From NCBI GenBank assembly GCA_029582155.1, contig CM055900.1, positions 42,143,236-42,207,235 on the forward strand: 64,000 bases of DNA, written 5' to 3'. Numbering within the stretch: position 1 is the first letter of the stretch; each line of letters starts with the position of its first letter. Both the position numbers and the translations under genes were made by a program. This document shows positions 12,754 to 23,544 of this stretch, in pieces. The stretch comes from Panopea generosa. Lineage: Eukaryota; Mollusca; Bivalvia; Adapedonta; Hiatellidae. The notes under the pieces are model-generated. The model was given only the letters and a program-made list of their open reading frames with translations, was not told the DNA's origin and made no database searches.

Positions 12754-12775
12754 GGGGGGGGGGGGGGGGGGGGGG
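12754..12775 (+). repeat. G22 homopolymer
   Basis: Twenty-two G in a row, preceded by ggggaagggt. The tract could form a G-quadruplex. Its exact length may be limited by sequencing. A tRNA-like B box on the minus strand (gtgggtttgatccc) directly adjoins it, so it may belong to a decayed SINE. Confidence 0.9.
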
Positions 12776-13648
12776 ATCAAACCCACAACTTTCTGTATGC
12801 AAGGCAAACTCTCTTTCATTAGAATACAACTGCAGTTGTTTGTGTTCTAACAGGTACTTAAACAGTTTGGCAGTTTGGTTAAGGGCAGAAAAGAAAAGGG
12901 GATGGAGAGAGGAAATTAGATGAGAGATATAACAGGAATTATAATGTCAACATGTTAAGCCACTCCTTAAAAATCAACATCTCTTGTCGTGTTTTGGGTA
13001 AGCTGAGGAGGGGTGGCGGGGGGGAATCAGTTAACTTTATAATGCATGATGTTTTAGGATTTAAATTTTTATGTATAATATAAAAAAAAATTAATAACTT
13101 TACAAATTAACAATAACCATGTTTAGGTTACTGTATCTGTAACTACAAATCTGTAATTTCAAAACGGATTTTTATTTTTAAAAGTTTTATTTACAAAAAG
13201 ATTGCGTTATATTGAACAATATTTACTTACAAAACAAAGTGATGTACTGGTATACAGTAAAGATTTCACCATTTATATTTTCAGAAAAATAACGAAATAA
13301 AAGCGTCGTATTTTATTGAATTCTTATCTCTTCAGCAGAGCCAGTTTTAATGTGTCCCTTAGTCGGTATTCAGTCTTCATTGTTTTTTGAACGACTCCCA
13401 GTGTTGTAATGAAAAGAAGAAAATGATGATGCTAGATATAATCACAACTGACGCTTCTGTGCTGCGATTGCTTTTTGTAATTTTTTCCCCCAATTTAAAG
13501 CCCCAGTTTTATGTCTCTTAATACGATACTGTCTAATGCTGTTTCTGCATTTCCACGCAGATGAAAAAAAAGGTTGAAAGTTAATATTGTTGTTTACTTC
13601 ACTGAAACTGGTATAACTGGTGTAATAAACCTGTATATAACACACCAT
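12776..13648. other. Non-coding DNA with a possible SINE remnant
   Basis: Minus-strand sequence at about 12775-12835 resembles the 3' half of a tRNA head (gtgggtttgatccc). The rest holds nothing I can name. The 68-codon minus ORF at 13442-13648 has no motif. Confidence 0.4.
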
Positions 13649-14290
13649 CTATAGACCGAGAACTATGAGGTGTGCAGTCCCATGGTTAATCTATAGACGG
13701 AGAACTATGAGGTGTGCCTGTCCCATGGTTAATCTATAGATGGAGAACTATGAGGTGTGCTGTCCCATGGTTAATCTTTAGACGGAGAACTATGAGGTGT
13801 GCCTGTCCCATGGTTAATCTAAAGACGGAGAACTATGAGGTGTGCTGTCCCATGGTTAATCTATAGACGGAGAATTATGAGGTGTGCTGTCCCATGGTTA
13901 ATCTATAGACGGAGAACTATGAGGTGTGCTGTCCCATGGTTAATCTATAGACGGAGAACTATGAGATGTGCCTGTCCCATGTTTAATCTATAGATGGAGA
14001 ACTATGAGGTGTGCCTGTCCCATGGTTAATCTATAGACAGAAAACTATGAGGTGTGCTTGTCTCATGGTTAATCAATAGATGGAGAACTATGAGGTGTGC
14101 CAGTCTCATGGTTAATCTATAGACGGAGAACTATGAGGTGTGCTTGTCTTATGGTTAATCTATAGATGGAGAACTATGAGGTGTGCTGTCCCATGGTTAA
14201 TCTATAGACGTGAACTATGAATTGTGCCTGTCCAATGGTTAATCTATACACGGAAAACTATGAATTGTGCCTGTCTCATGGTTAATCTAT
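13649..14290. repeat. 42/43-bp minisatellite array, about 15 copies
   Basis: The unit is ctatagacggagaactatga, ggtgtgctgtcccatggtta, at. Copies carry either gctgtccc (42) or gcctgtccc (43), so the array is a mixture of two lengths. It is directly followed by the unrelated 32-bp array. Confidence 0.95.
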
Positions 14291-14296
14291 TATTGT

Positions 14297-15125
14297 AAAG
14301 GGTCATCAAATGTTACTCCTTTCTATGTAAGGGGGTCATTAAATGTTACCCCTGTCTATGTAAGAGGTCATTAAATGTTTCCCCTGTCTATGTAGGGGGT
14401 CATTAAATGTTACCCCTGTCTTTGTAAGGGGTCATTAAATGTTACCCCTGTCTATGTAAGAGGTCATTAAATGTTTCCCCTGTCTATGTAAGGGGTCATT
14501 AAATGTTACCCCTGTCTATGTAAGGGGTCATTAAATGTAACCTCTGTCTATTAAGATGTCCTTAAATGTTACCCTGTCTGTGTAAAGGGTCATTAAATGT
14601 TACCCGTCTATGTAAGGGGTTATTAAATGTTACCCCTGTCTATTAAAGGGGTCATTAAATGTTATCCCTGTCTGTGTAAAGGGTCATTAAATGTTGCCCT
14701 TATCTATGTTAAAGATCATTAAATGTTACCTCTGTCTATGTAAGGGGTCATTAAATGTAACCCCTGTCTATTAAAGGGGTCATTCAATGTTACCCCTGTC
14801 TATGTAAAGGATCATTGAATGTTACCACTGTCTATGTAAGGGGTCATTAAATGTTACCCCTGTCTATGTGAGAGGTCATTAAATGTAACCCCTTCTATGT
14901 AAGGGGTCATTAAATGTTACCCCTGTCTATGTAAAAAGTCATTTAATATTACCCCTATCTATGTAAGGGGTCATTAAATGTTACCCCTGTCTATGTAAGG
15001 GGTCATTAAATGTTACCCCTGTCTATGTAAAGAATCATTAAATGTTACCCCTGTCTATGTAAGGGGTCATTAAATGTTACCCCTGTCTATGTGAGAGGTC
15101 ATTAAATGTAACCCCTGTCTTTGTG
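14297..15125. repeat. 32-bp near-palindromic minisatellite, about 26 copies
   Basis: The unit is ggggtcattaaatgttaccc, ctgtctatgtaa. The part aggggtcattaaatg then ttacccct is close to a perfect palindrome: arms aggggtcatt and aatg-acccct with a two-base tt bulge. Nearly every copy keeps both arms, so the array is a row of potential hairpins. Confidence 0.95.
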
Positions 15126-15139
15126 TACATCCGCCTAAT

Positions 15140-15475
15140 AGGTTACCAATAAATAACTTCTGAAATGGTTTATGTAATGATTTCAAATTTGGTTGTAGCT
15201 GTGTAAATATAAAATGCAAGTAAAGTTTGATCATTGTCAACATTGGTCAAATTTTACAAGTTTGATCATTGTCAACATCGGTCAAGTTTTATAAGTTTGG
15301 TCATTGTCAACATCGGTCAAATTTTACAAGTTTGATCATTGTCAACATCGGTCAAGTTTTATAAGTTTGGTCATTGTCAACATCGGTCAAATTTTACAAG
15401 TTTGTTATTATCAACATTGGTCAAATTTTACAAGAGTTATGGTTTCTTTTCGACTTTTTTAGGTAATTGCAATGT
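15140..15475 (+). mobile_element. Interspersed repeat, copy B, with internal tandem expansion
   Basis: It starts at aataacttctgaaatgg and ends near gagttatggtttcttttcga, in the same order as copies at 4930-5180 and 36400-36560 (reverse). Unlike them it contains an expanded segment, the 35-bp array at 15226-15434. The other copies hold a single ttgtcaacatcggtcaag-type segment. Confidence 0.65.
15226..15434. repeat. 35-bp tandem repeat, 6 copies in alternating types
   Basis: The unit is tttgatcattgtcaacatcg, gtcaaattttacaag. Copies alternate between caaattttacaag and caagttttataag endings, giving a 70-bp dimer. Starts are near 15226, 15261, 15296, 15331, 15366 and 15401. Confidence 0.95.
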
Positions 15476-16339
15476 CACTGAACTAGGTCAAAATTCCAGA
15501 TATTTGAAAGTGTGAAATTATTTGAAGAAAGTCTGAAATTATTTGAAAGTGAAAGTGACAATGTTGTATTAGCCGTTATATCTCTTTCTTTCTTTTTTTG
15601 ACCAACAAATTGTTTTCAATATTTTGTCTTCAATTTCAATTTATATAAATTTAATATAACCTAATCAGACAGATATCTATTCTGACAATGACTGAGGTTG
15701 AAATATAACATTAGTATTGATCAAAGTTGAATTTATTTTAGTTTTTGCTATACATCAGCATTTGCTGTATATCTTTCTGTCCGACTTAAATATGAAATAT
15801 ATCTTGAAGCCATTTATGTATACTTTATAAAATTGTCTATTATCAATTTTTCATATTGAAATATTATCAAACTCTCAGACAGCATTTTTCAACTTTAAAT
15901 TGCAGATCATGACACTTTAATATAATGAGTATTTAATCTTTGTCAATGTTGAACAAGAAGGACTGTGCAATCAAAACTTGCCAAATGCTACAGAGATATT
16001 CCCTATTTGTAAAATTTTAAAAATTCTCTGTAATCAAATTACAAATTGTACGAGTCAAACATTCTGTGATTCTGTTATATCTATGCCAAGATATTTAAGC
16101 CACAAGTTAATGTATACAGCAAGTAATGTAAAATTCCATATGTGTGGTTGATGTAAATATGTTTCATGTTTGAAAATAATTTATAGTTCCTTAAGTCTAT
16201 GGTGTACATATAATTATGCTAAAAGTCCACATGTATATATTAACAAACTACATGTCTGTGTTAACAAAGTATTAATGTAAGTCCATTCATCAATTAATAT
16301 TTATGCTGTAAGCCTATATGTAATCATAATAAAGTAAAA
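15476..16339. other. AT-rich non-coding DNA
   Basis: I see no gene. From about 16200 on, motifs such as aagtccatgt appear irregularly and look like decayed outer copies of the next array. Confidence 0.55.
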
Positions 16340-17445
16340 GTCAATGTGATCTGATAATTAAGCTACAAGTCAATGTTATCTGATAATTAAGCTACAAGTC
16401 CATGTGAACTGATAATTAAGCTACAAGTTGATGTACCAATGATTGAATTATAAATCGATGTGTACTAATGACTGAATTATAAGTCCAATGTACTAATGAT
16501 TGCATTATAAGTCTCTGTACTGATGATTGAATTATAAATCCATGTGTACTAATGATTGAATTATAAGTCTCTGTACTGATGATTGAATTATAAATCCATG
16601 TGTACTAATGATTGAATTATAAGTCCAAGAGTACTAATGATTGAATTATAAGTCTCTGTACTGATGATATAATTATAAATCCATGTGTACTGATGACTGA
16701 ACTATAAGTCCCTGTGTACTGATGATTGAATTATAAGGCCCTGTGTACAGATAACTGAATTATAAGTCCATGTATACTGATAATTGAATTATAAGTCCCT
16801 GTGTACTAATGATTGAATTATTAGTCCAAATGTACTAATGATTGAATTTTAGTTAATGTATACTAAATTATCAGTCCCTGTGTACTGATGACTGAATTAT
16901 AAGTCTATGTGTACTGATGATTGAATTATAAGTCCCTGTGTACTGATGACTGAATTATAAGTTCCTGTGTACTAATGATTGAATTATAAGTCCAAATGTA
17001 CTAATGATTGAATTACAGTTCATGTGTACTGAATTATCAGTCCCTGTGTACTGATGACTGAATTATAAGTCTATGTGTACTGATGATTGAATTATAAGTC
17101 CCTGTGTACTGATGACTGAATTATAAGTTCATGTGTACTAATGATTGAATTATAAGTCCAAGTGTACTAATGATTGAATTTTAAGTTCATTGGTACTCAA
17201 TTATCAGTCCCTGTGTACTGATGACTGAATTATAAGTCCATGTATACTGATGATTGAATTATAAGTCCTTGTGTACTAATGATTGAATGATAAGTCCAAG
17301 TGTACTAATTATTGAATTATAAGTTCATGTGTACTGAATTATCAGTCCCTGTGTACTTATGACTAAATTATAAGTCCATGTGTACTGATGATTGAATTAT
17401 AAGTCCATGTGTACTAATGATTGAATTGTAAGTTCATTTTTATAC
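16340..17445. repeat. 29-bp minisatellite array with 166/138-bp higher order
   Basis: The unit is tgatgattgaattataagtc, catgtgtac. A short 22-base variant (tgaattatcagtccctgtgt, ac) occurs at 16861, 17027, 17194 and 17332. These spacings of 166, 167 and 138 equal five or four full units plus one short unit, so larger blocks were duplicated. The flanking 17446-17650 holds decayed copies that lead into the 21-bp array. Confidence 0.93.
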
Positions 17446-17659
17446 CAGCTTAGTTTATAAGTCCATTTATACTGGTGATAAGCTTTTAATCTATAACTTC
17501 AAGTTCCTGTGTAAAGATCAGTAAGGCATTAGAAAATGTTTATATAATTATGTTCAAAGTTTATGTGTACTAATGACTAAATTATTATTCCTTGTGTACT
17601 GGTGATTAAACTACAAATTCCTGTGTAAATTTCGGTCGATGTTTATATATAATTGTGTT

Positions 17660-19918
17660 AAAATTCACATGTATTGATGATAATGTTACATGTCTTGGTG
17701 TATTGATGATACGTCCATGTGTGCTGATGAGAAGTCCATGTGTACTGATGATAAGTCCATGTTTACTGATGATAAATCCATGTGTACTGATGATAAGTCC
17801 ATGTGTGCTGATGATAAGTACATGTTTGCTTATGATAAGTTTATGTGTACTGATGATAAATACATGTGTACTGATGATAAGTCCATGTGTGCTGATGATA
17901 AGTCCATGTGTATTTGTGATAAATACATGTGTACTAATGCTAAGTCCATTTGTGCTGATGACAAGTCCATGTGTACTGATGGTAAATCCATGTGTTCTGA
18001 TGTTGAGATAAAGGTGTGCTGATGACAATTCCATGTGTGCTGATAACAAGTCCATGTGTGTTGATGATAAGTCCATGTGTGGTAATGGTACATCCATGTG
18101 TACTAATGCTAAGTCAATGTGTGCTGATGACAAGTCCATGTGTGCTGATAACAAGTCCATGTGTGCTGATGATAAGTCCATGTGTACTAATGGTAAATCC
18201 ATGTGTACTGATGCTAAGTCAATGTGTGCTGATAATAAGTCCATGTGTGCTTATGATAAGTCCATGTGTGCTGATGATAAGTCATTATGTACTGATGATA
18301 AATCTGTGAACTGATGATAAGTCCATGTGTGCTGATGGTAAATCCATGTGTACTGATGCTAAATCAATGTGTGCTGATGATAAGTCCATATGTGCTGATA
18401 AGTCCATTTGTACTGATGATAAGTCATTGTGTACTGATGATAAATCCATGTATACTGATGATAAGTCCATGTGTGCTGATGATAAGTTCATGTGTGCTTA
18501 TGACAAGTCCATGTGTGCTGATGATAAGTCCATGTGTACTGATGATAGGTCATTGTGTACTGATGATAAGTCCATTTGTGCTGATGATAAGTCCATGTGT
18601 ACTGATGATAAGTCATTGTGTACTGATGATAAGTCCATGTGTGCTGATGATAAGTCATTGTGTACTGATAATAAATCCGTGAACTGATGATAAGTTGATG
18701 TGTGCTGATAATAAGTCCATGTGTGCTAATGACAAGTCCATGTGTGCTGATGATAAGTCCATGTGTACTGATGATAAATCGGTGAACTGATGATAAGTCC
18801 ATGTGTGCTGATGATAAGTCATTGTGTACTGATAATAAATCCGTGAACTGATGATAAGTTGATGTGTGCTGATAATAAGTCCATGTGTGCTAATGACAAG
18901 TCCATGTGTGCTGATGATAAGTCCATGTGTACTGATGATAAATCGGTGAACTGATGATAAGTCCATGTGTACTGATGATAGGTCATTGTGTACTGATGAT
19001 AAGTCCATTTGTGCTGATGATAAGTCCATGTGTACTGATGATAAGTCATTGTGTACTGATGATAAGTCCATGTGTGCTGATGATAAGTCATTGTGTACTG
19101 ATAATAAATCCGTGAACTGATGATAAGTTGATGTGTGCTGATAATAAGTCCATGTGTGCTAATGACAAGTCCATGTGTGCTGATGATAAGTCCATGTGTA
19201 CTGATGATAAATCCGTGAACTGATGATAAGTCCATGTGTGCTTATGATAAGTCCATTTGTGCTGATGATAAGTCATTGTGTGCTGATGATAAGTCATTTT
19301 GTACTGATGATAAATCCATGTTTACTGATGATAAGTCTGTGTGCTAATGATGAGTCTATTTGTGCTGATAACAAGTCCATGTGTGCTGATGATAAGTCCA
19401 TGTGTACTGATGATAAGTCATTGTGTACTGATGATAAATCCATGAGTAATGATGATAAGTCCATGTGTGCTGATGATAAGTTCATGTGCACTGATGAAAA
19501 GTCCATATGTACTGATGATAAGTCCATGTGTACTAATGATAAATCCATGTGTGCTGATGATAAGTCGATGTGTACTTATGATAAGTCAATGTGATGATAA
19601 GTCCAAGTGTACTGATAATAAGTCCATGTGATGATAAGTCCATGTGTGCTGATGATAAGTCCACGTGATGATAAGTCCAAGTGTACTTATAATAAGTCCA
19701 TGTGATGGTAAGTCCATATGTGCTGATGATAAGTCCATGTGTACTGATAATGTCGATGTGATGATAAGTCCATCTGTACTGATGATAAGTCCATGTGTGC
19801 TGGTGATAAGTCCAAGTGCACTGATGATAAGTCCAAGTGTACAGGTGATAAGTCCATGTATACTGATAGTAAGTCCATGTGTACTAAAAATAAGTCCATG
19901 TGTACTGATGACTAGAGC
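17660..19918. repeat. 21-bp minisatellite array, about 107 copies
   Basis: The unit is tgatgataagtccatgtgta + c, or the gtgtgct variant. The period 21 keeps frames open on both strands (plus-strand repeats like S-M-C-A-D-D-K, minus-strand M-D-L-S-S-V-H), giving ORFs of up to 212 codons that are not genes. Block duplications are visible: the junction aaatccgtgaactgatgata recurs near 18677, 18841 and 19110. The unit equals the 29-bp unit of the preceding array minus eight bases. Confidence 0.95.
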
Positions 19919-20284
19919 AAAATTTCATGTATATTGATTATTAAACTACACACGTGTACATATTTGGCTATTATGTGCCCAGGTATTGTGATAATGCTTA
20001 TGTGCTTTGATAATTATATTGTGATATTATAACGTCTCCCACCTGTTGATCTATATTTTTCAACATTAATTCTTAGTGTGAACCCTTGTATTTATTCTCT
20101 TATTATGTTCAAAGTTCAAAAAATATTTACTTTTCAGATCTGATTTTTCCAACATAATATTATTTGATTTGATAAGATACATTCTATGTTTAAGTTGATA
20201 TTAACAAAATGTTTTAATTTTGAATTTATTTCAAATAAATATGCTATTGCTTTTTAAAAGTGTCTTTATTTATTCTCAAATTTC
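19919..20284. other. AT-rich non-coding DNA
   Basis: I see no feature here. Confidence 0.55.
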
Positions 20285-20540
20285 CATCTAGTTCAACCAA
20301 GGTACGAATAGAATCACTGTCAATGGTATGATTCCTCCAAATGGGTGTCGTTTTGATTTTATCATTTTTTGTCATGTTCACTATTGTGATCAATTTACTG
20401 TGTGGTTCCAGGGAGCCATATGTATGATGGCAACAATAGGATCACTGGGGCTCGTGCATGTTGTAAGAAACTTCGACAATAGAGTTATACAATAGAATTT
20501 GCTGAAACTCTGCAGATCTACAGGTATCGAGGTTCTAGGT
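20285..20540 (+). mobile_element. Unnamed interspersed repeat X, copy 1
   Basis: The stretch from tacgaatagaatcactgtc, through tttatcattttttgtcatgt and ggttccagggagccatatg, to atagaatttgctgaaactctg matches the reverse strand of 52690-52940 over some 240 bases. I see no protein or terminal repeats in it. Confidence 0.75.
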
Positions 20541-21034
20541 TTATTCTTTATATTCATTTTTTGATATGATTTTTTTATATGTTTATTTGTCGTTATTGTA
20601 CATGCAGAGTGAACCTGGAATCTTTCTTCCTGTTTGTGTTGAAAAACTAGAATTTGTTGGTACTCTGCAAAATCCCATTAATTTGTTCGTTCATTCCATC
20701 TTTTTTACCATGCACAACTTTCATACTGATAATTTCGTCTCATATTAGCTTTTATCTTCCCAGAACTTATCCCAGAGAAACATTAAACTGTCACAATTTC
20801 TGTATATCTATTCTTTTTTAATAACATGACAATAAAAATGCATTTACCATCTATATCTGTCTCTGCAGGTATTATTTCTCCTGTGTATAGTTACTGAGGT
20901 GATGCAGCACCAGTGTAGTGACATGTAAAACTTGAGTAGCTGTCGTATTTGAGGAAGACCCAAGTACATGAACTTAGCAATAGTTTAATAATTTATAAAG
21001 ATTCTTTTTGTGCTCAAGTGGTTTAATGTTGTGT
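20541..21034. other. AT-rich non-coding DNA
   Basis: A good-looking 3' splice site (ctatatctgtctctgcag) lies near 20876, but the following frame stops within ten codons, so I do not call an exon. Confidence 0.5.
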
Positions 21035-21150
21035 CTAAATATCAGTACCTCGAATTGCTCAGGTCATGGGGTCGAGCCAAGCAATGTGCTAGTATTTTTT
21101 ATATGAGAAAATTTGCCAGTAACTTGCAGATGGACAATGACTCTACTCAT
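21035..21150 (+). mobile_element. SINE fragment
   Basis: The motifs tatgagaaaatttgccagta and acttgcagatggacaatgac, then tctact, match the body of the SINE at 5529-5783. The upstream ggtcatggggtcgagcc may be what is left of a tRNA-like B box. Confidence 0.5.
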
Positions 21151-21412
21151 GCATTTTTTGTCTCCAATACAAAACTTGCGTATGTTGCAATGTTATACTC
21201 CCAAGTTTTAAAAAAATGTCTTGTCCCCAATTAAAGCAATCAGTGACAGTCTATTATATTCCCACACTGTAGAAAAAGGGATAGGCTGGTAATGTGCACT
21301 TTAAGTAGTGAGTTAAATCGGAAAGGTATTTATTGAGAAAAAAAAATGATGTAAATAAAATTTCTTATTCAAGGTCACAAAAGTATAGAAGCTAGATAAT
21401 CTATTATCAGTG

Positions 21413-21439
<27 letters not shown>
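21413..21439. repeat. (TA)n microsatellite
   Basis: Uninterrupted TA repeats of about 27 bases. Confidence 0.95.
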
Positions 21440-21444
<5 letters not shown>

Positions 21445-22984
21445 TAAATATCCGAGTCTATACTGGATCCAAAAAGAGGTCAAGGTTACTCAAATGTAGC
21501 ATCTTGTAGCCTATCACCAATCAATACAAATTTAGATTCAGAGCCAAAGGTCAATTTATGTAGTAACTGACAACATAACCTTCATTTATACATTCAGACA
21601 TAAATTTAAGCTTAGAGTCTGAAGTCAATGTCACTCGGTTGCAGTTACAGAATACATATACCTGCTCAATCCAGATGTGTACGGTAAAGTTTCTATGCAA
21701 AGGTCAAGAGTCACCCAGGAGTGGGTAACTGAATACACGTCGATGATAAATGCAGATATCTAGAACTTTGTATTTTACTCCATTTTGCTAATCAAAGGGA
21801 AATAACTAGTATATAGACTTCAAACATTTATGTAAAATAATAAAACTTGGCAGAATCACATTTGTTAGACTGACCCTGAACTACACCAAATGTTCTCATC
21901 TGCATGTTTTCAAGGATTTCTAATTTGGTGAAAGTTTACTGCAATCCTTTACTATACTGTTGGGTCCCTCTTTAATGGTACGGACTCAGATATAATGTCC
22001 CCTTACCGTGGCCCTCACTCGGAAATGATACAGAGTAATTAACCCCGAAAACATGTTGGAAGTTAAATACCAGGAAGGAAAAAGAGTAATAGACATAAAT
22101 GATAACAGGAACAGAATATGGCATCGGAATAGATGACAACTTAAATTCATTGTCTTTTCTTACAGTAATAATTTTGTATTTGGTAAATTGCCATTTGTTT
22201 ATTGACTTTATATATATAAATTTACTTGATTCTTTCTATATTGCATTGGTGAAATCATATATCATTTGGAATTGAAAATAAAACAAAATAGTTTTTTTAT
22301 TATCAGGTGCATGTAAAGTATGTGAAGTCGTTCATCAATAACTTAGGAACATTTTAGGAACGAACTCAACACCAACACAAAATTCACTGGATCTTTTCAA
22401 GTATAACACAATTAAGTTAATACTTAATGAATTTCCAAAAAACAACATTCAGTCCTTAATTCGACTAGCAACGCACATGCTATTGTCAATATTCATATTC
22501 ATATTTATTGCCGAGATTTATTGCGCTTGCATTTCGTAAAACCTCCCCTGACAAAATTACTCATCCGCATTATTGTGCGTTAGTATTCATATCTCCAATA
22601 AAACCCGACTTAACTCGGACCTGTGCAGCAGTTATTTGCTCATTTTGCAGTTCGGCATGTAGGATTGATTTTCATAGCCGGGGTTTATCAGAATGTCATG
22701 GCTTGTTCTGTTTTCATTACTGTTTAACAAGTCGCCAATTTAATGTCTGAATCTTTGCGTTCGTCTACATCACACACAACAGTTGTAGGGAGACTTTAAT
22801 AAATTACAGTTTAATTTATGAAGTTTTGTCTCATCACATACATTACAGTTAGGAAGTTAGTGTTTAGTGTATAAAATGACCTTGCGTCAACTGGAATGCT
22901 TTTTTCTAGAGGTGTTAGTCCACCATTCATTGCCCCTACATTAATAGTGTATGAAACAATTTAAATGGCTTGTCATTCACAAAA
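21440..22984. other. Non-coding DNA, nothing recognised
   Basis: Phrases such as ggtcaaggttactc, agtcaatgtcactc and ggtcaagagtcaccc (21476-21720) suggest an old repeat of irregular spacing. The 80-codon plus ORF at 22508-22750 has no motif I recognise. Confidence 0.4.
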
Positions 22985-23300
22985 AGACTCAAATTAAAGA
23001 TGGGAAACTTACATTTTATTGTTTATTGACATCTGCACTGCCAAATTATCACTAGAAAAGTCGGGGTTATATTTCGTGTAATATATTTTTTTATATTTAC
23101 CGGTAAATGTGTGCACTGTTGACAAAGTGAAAGTAGACAAAAAATAATGTATTCATACCCCAACATTCGAGCATCAAATTCACATTCAAATATGACAATT
23201 CTTTTAAAATGTTCCAAAACCATCAATAGTGTCATTCAAATCTCAATACGAGCATTTAAATTTTTAAATCAAAACAAAATGAGCATTATCCCCAGCACTA
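22985..23300 (-). mobile_element. Unnamed interspersed repeat Y, copy 1
   Basis: Read on the minus strand, it shares with 45340-45620 the ordered motifs attgtcatatttgaatgtga, gggtatgaatacat, and tctactttcactttgtcaac followed by agt.cacac. A 70-codon minus ORF (23023-23235) lies in it, but the equivalent frame of the other copy is broken, so it is not called a gene. Confidence 0.7.
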
Positions 23301-23544
23301 TGCCACTACCCCACAGAAGCATTTCCTGTTTCCAATGGGTGTGTCATATGCTGTGAACATGCCATTGTTAGTCAAAGTATTACTGGGTATTATAACTAGC
23401 AGAAGTCAATAACATGTAACTGATGATGTACAGCTTAATTATGATAGATTAGACAGAGGCTGTTTTGAATTCAATTCATTATCTATATTATATACTGATT
23501 GAACTATTTACAATTACATATTTATTAAAATGCATTATTGATAA

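Noticed and set aside
17606..19937. Many 60- to 212-codon ORFs with seven-residue repeats on both strands
   Set aside because: The 21-bp period is a multiple of three, so several frames on both strands are open at once. They overlap each other and follow the DNA repeat exactly.
20870..20920. Possible exon after a strong acceptor at 20876
   Set aside because: The frame closes within ten codons and no partner donor or conserved peptide is seen.
22508..22750. 80-codon plus ORF with several cysteines
   Set aside because: There is no recognisable domain, no splice signals and no second copy; chance is the simpler reading.
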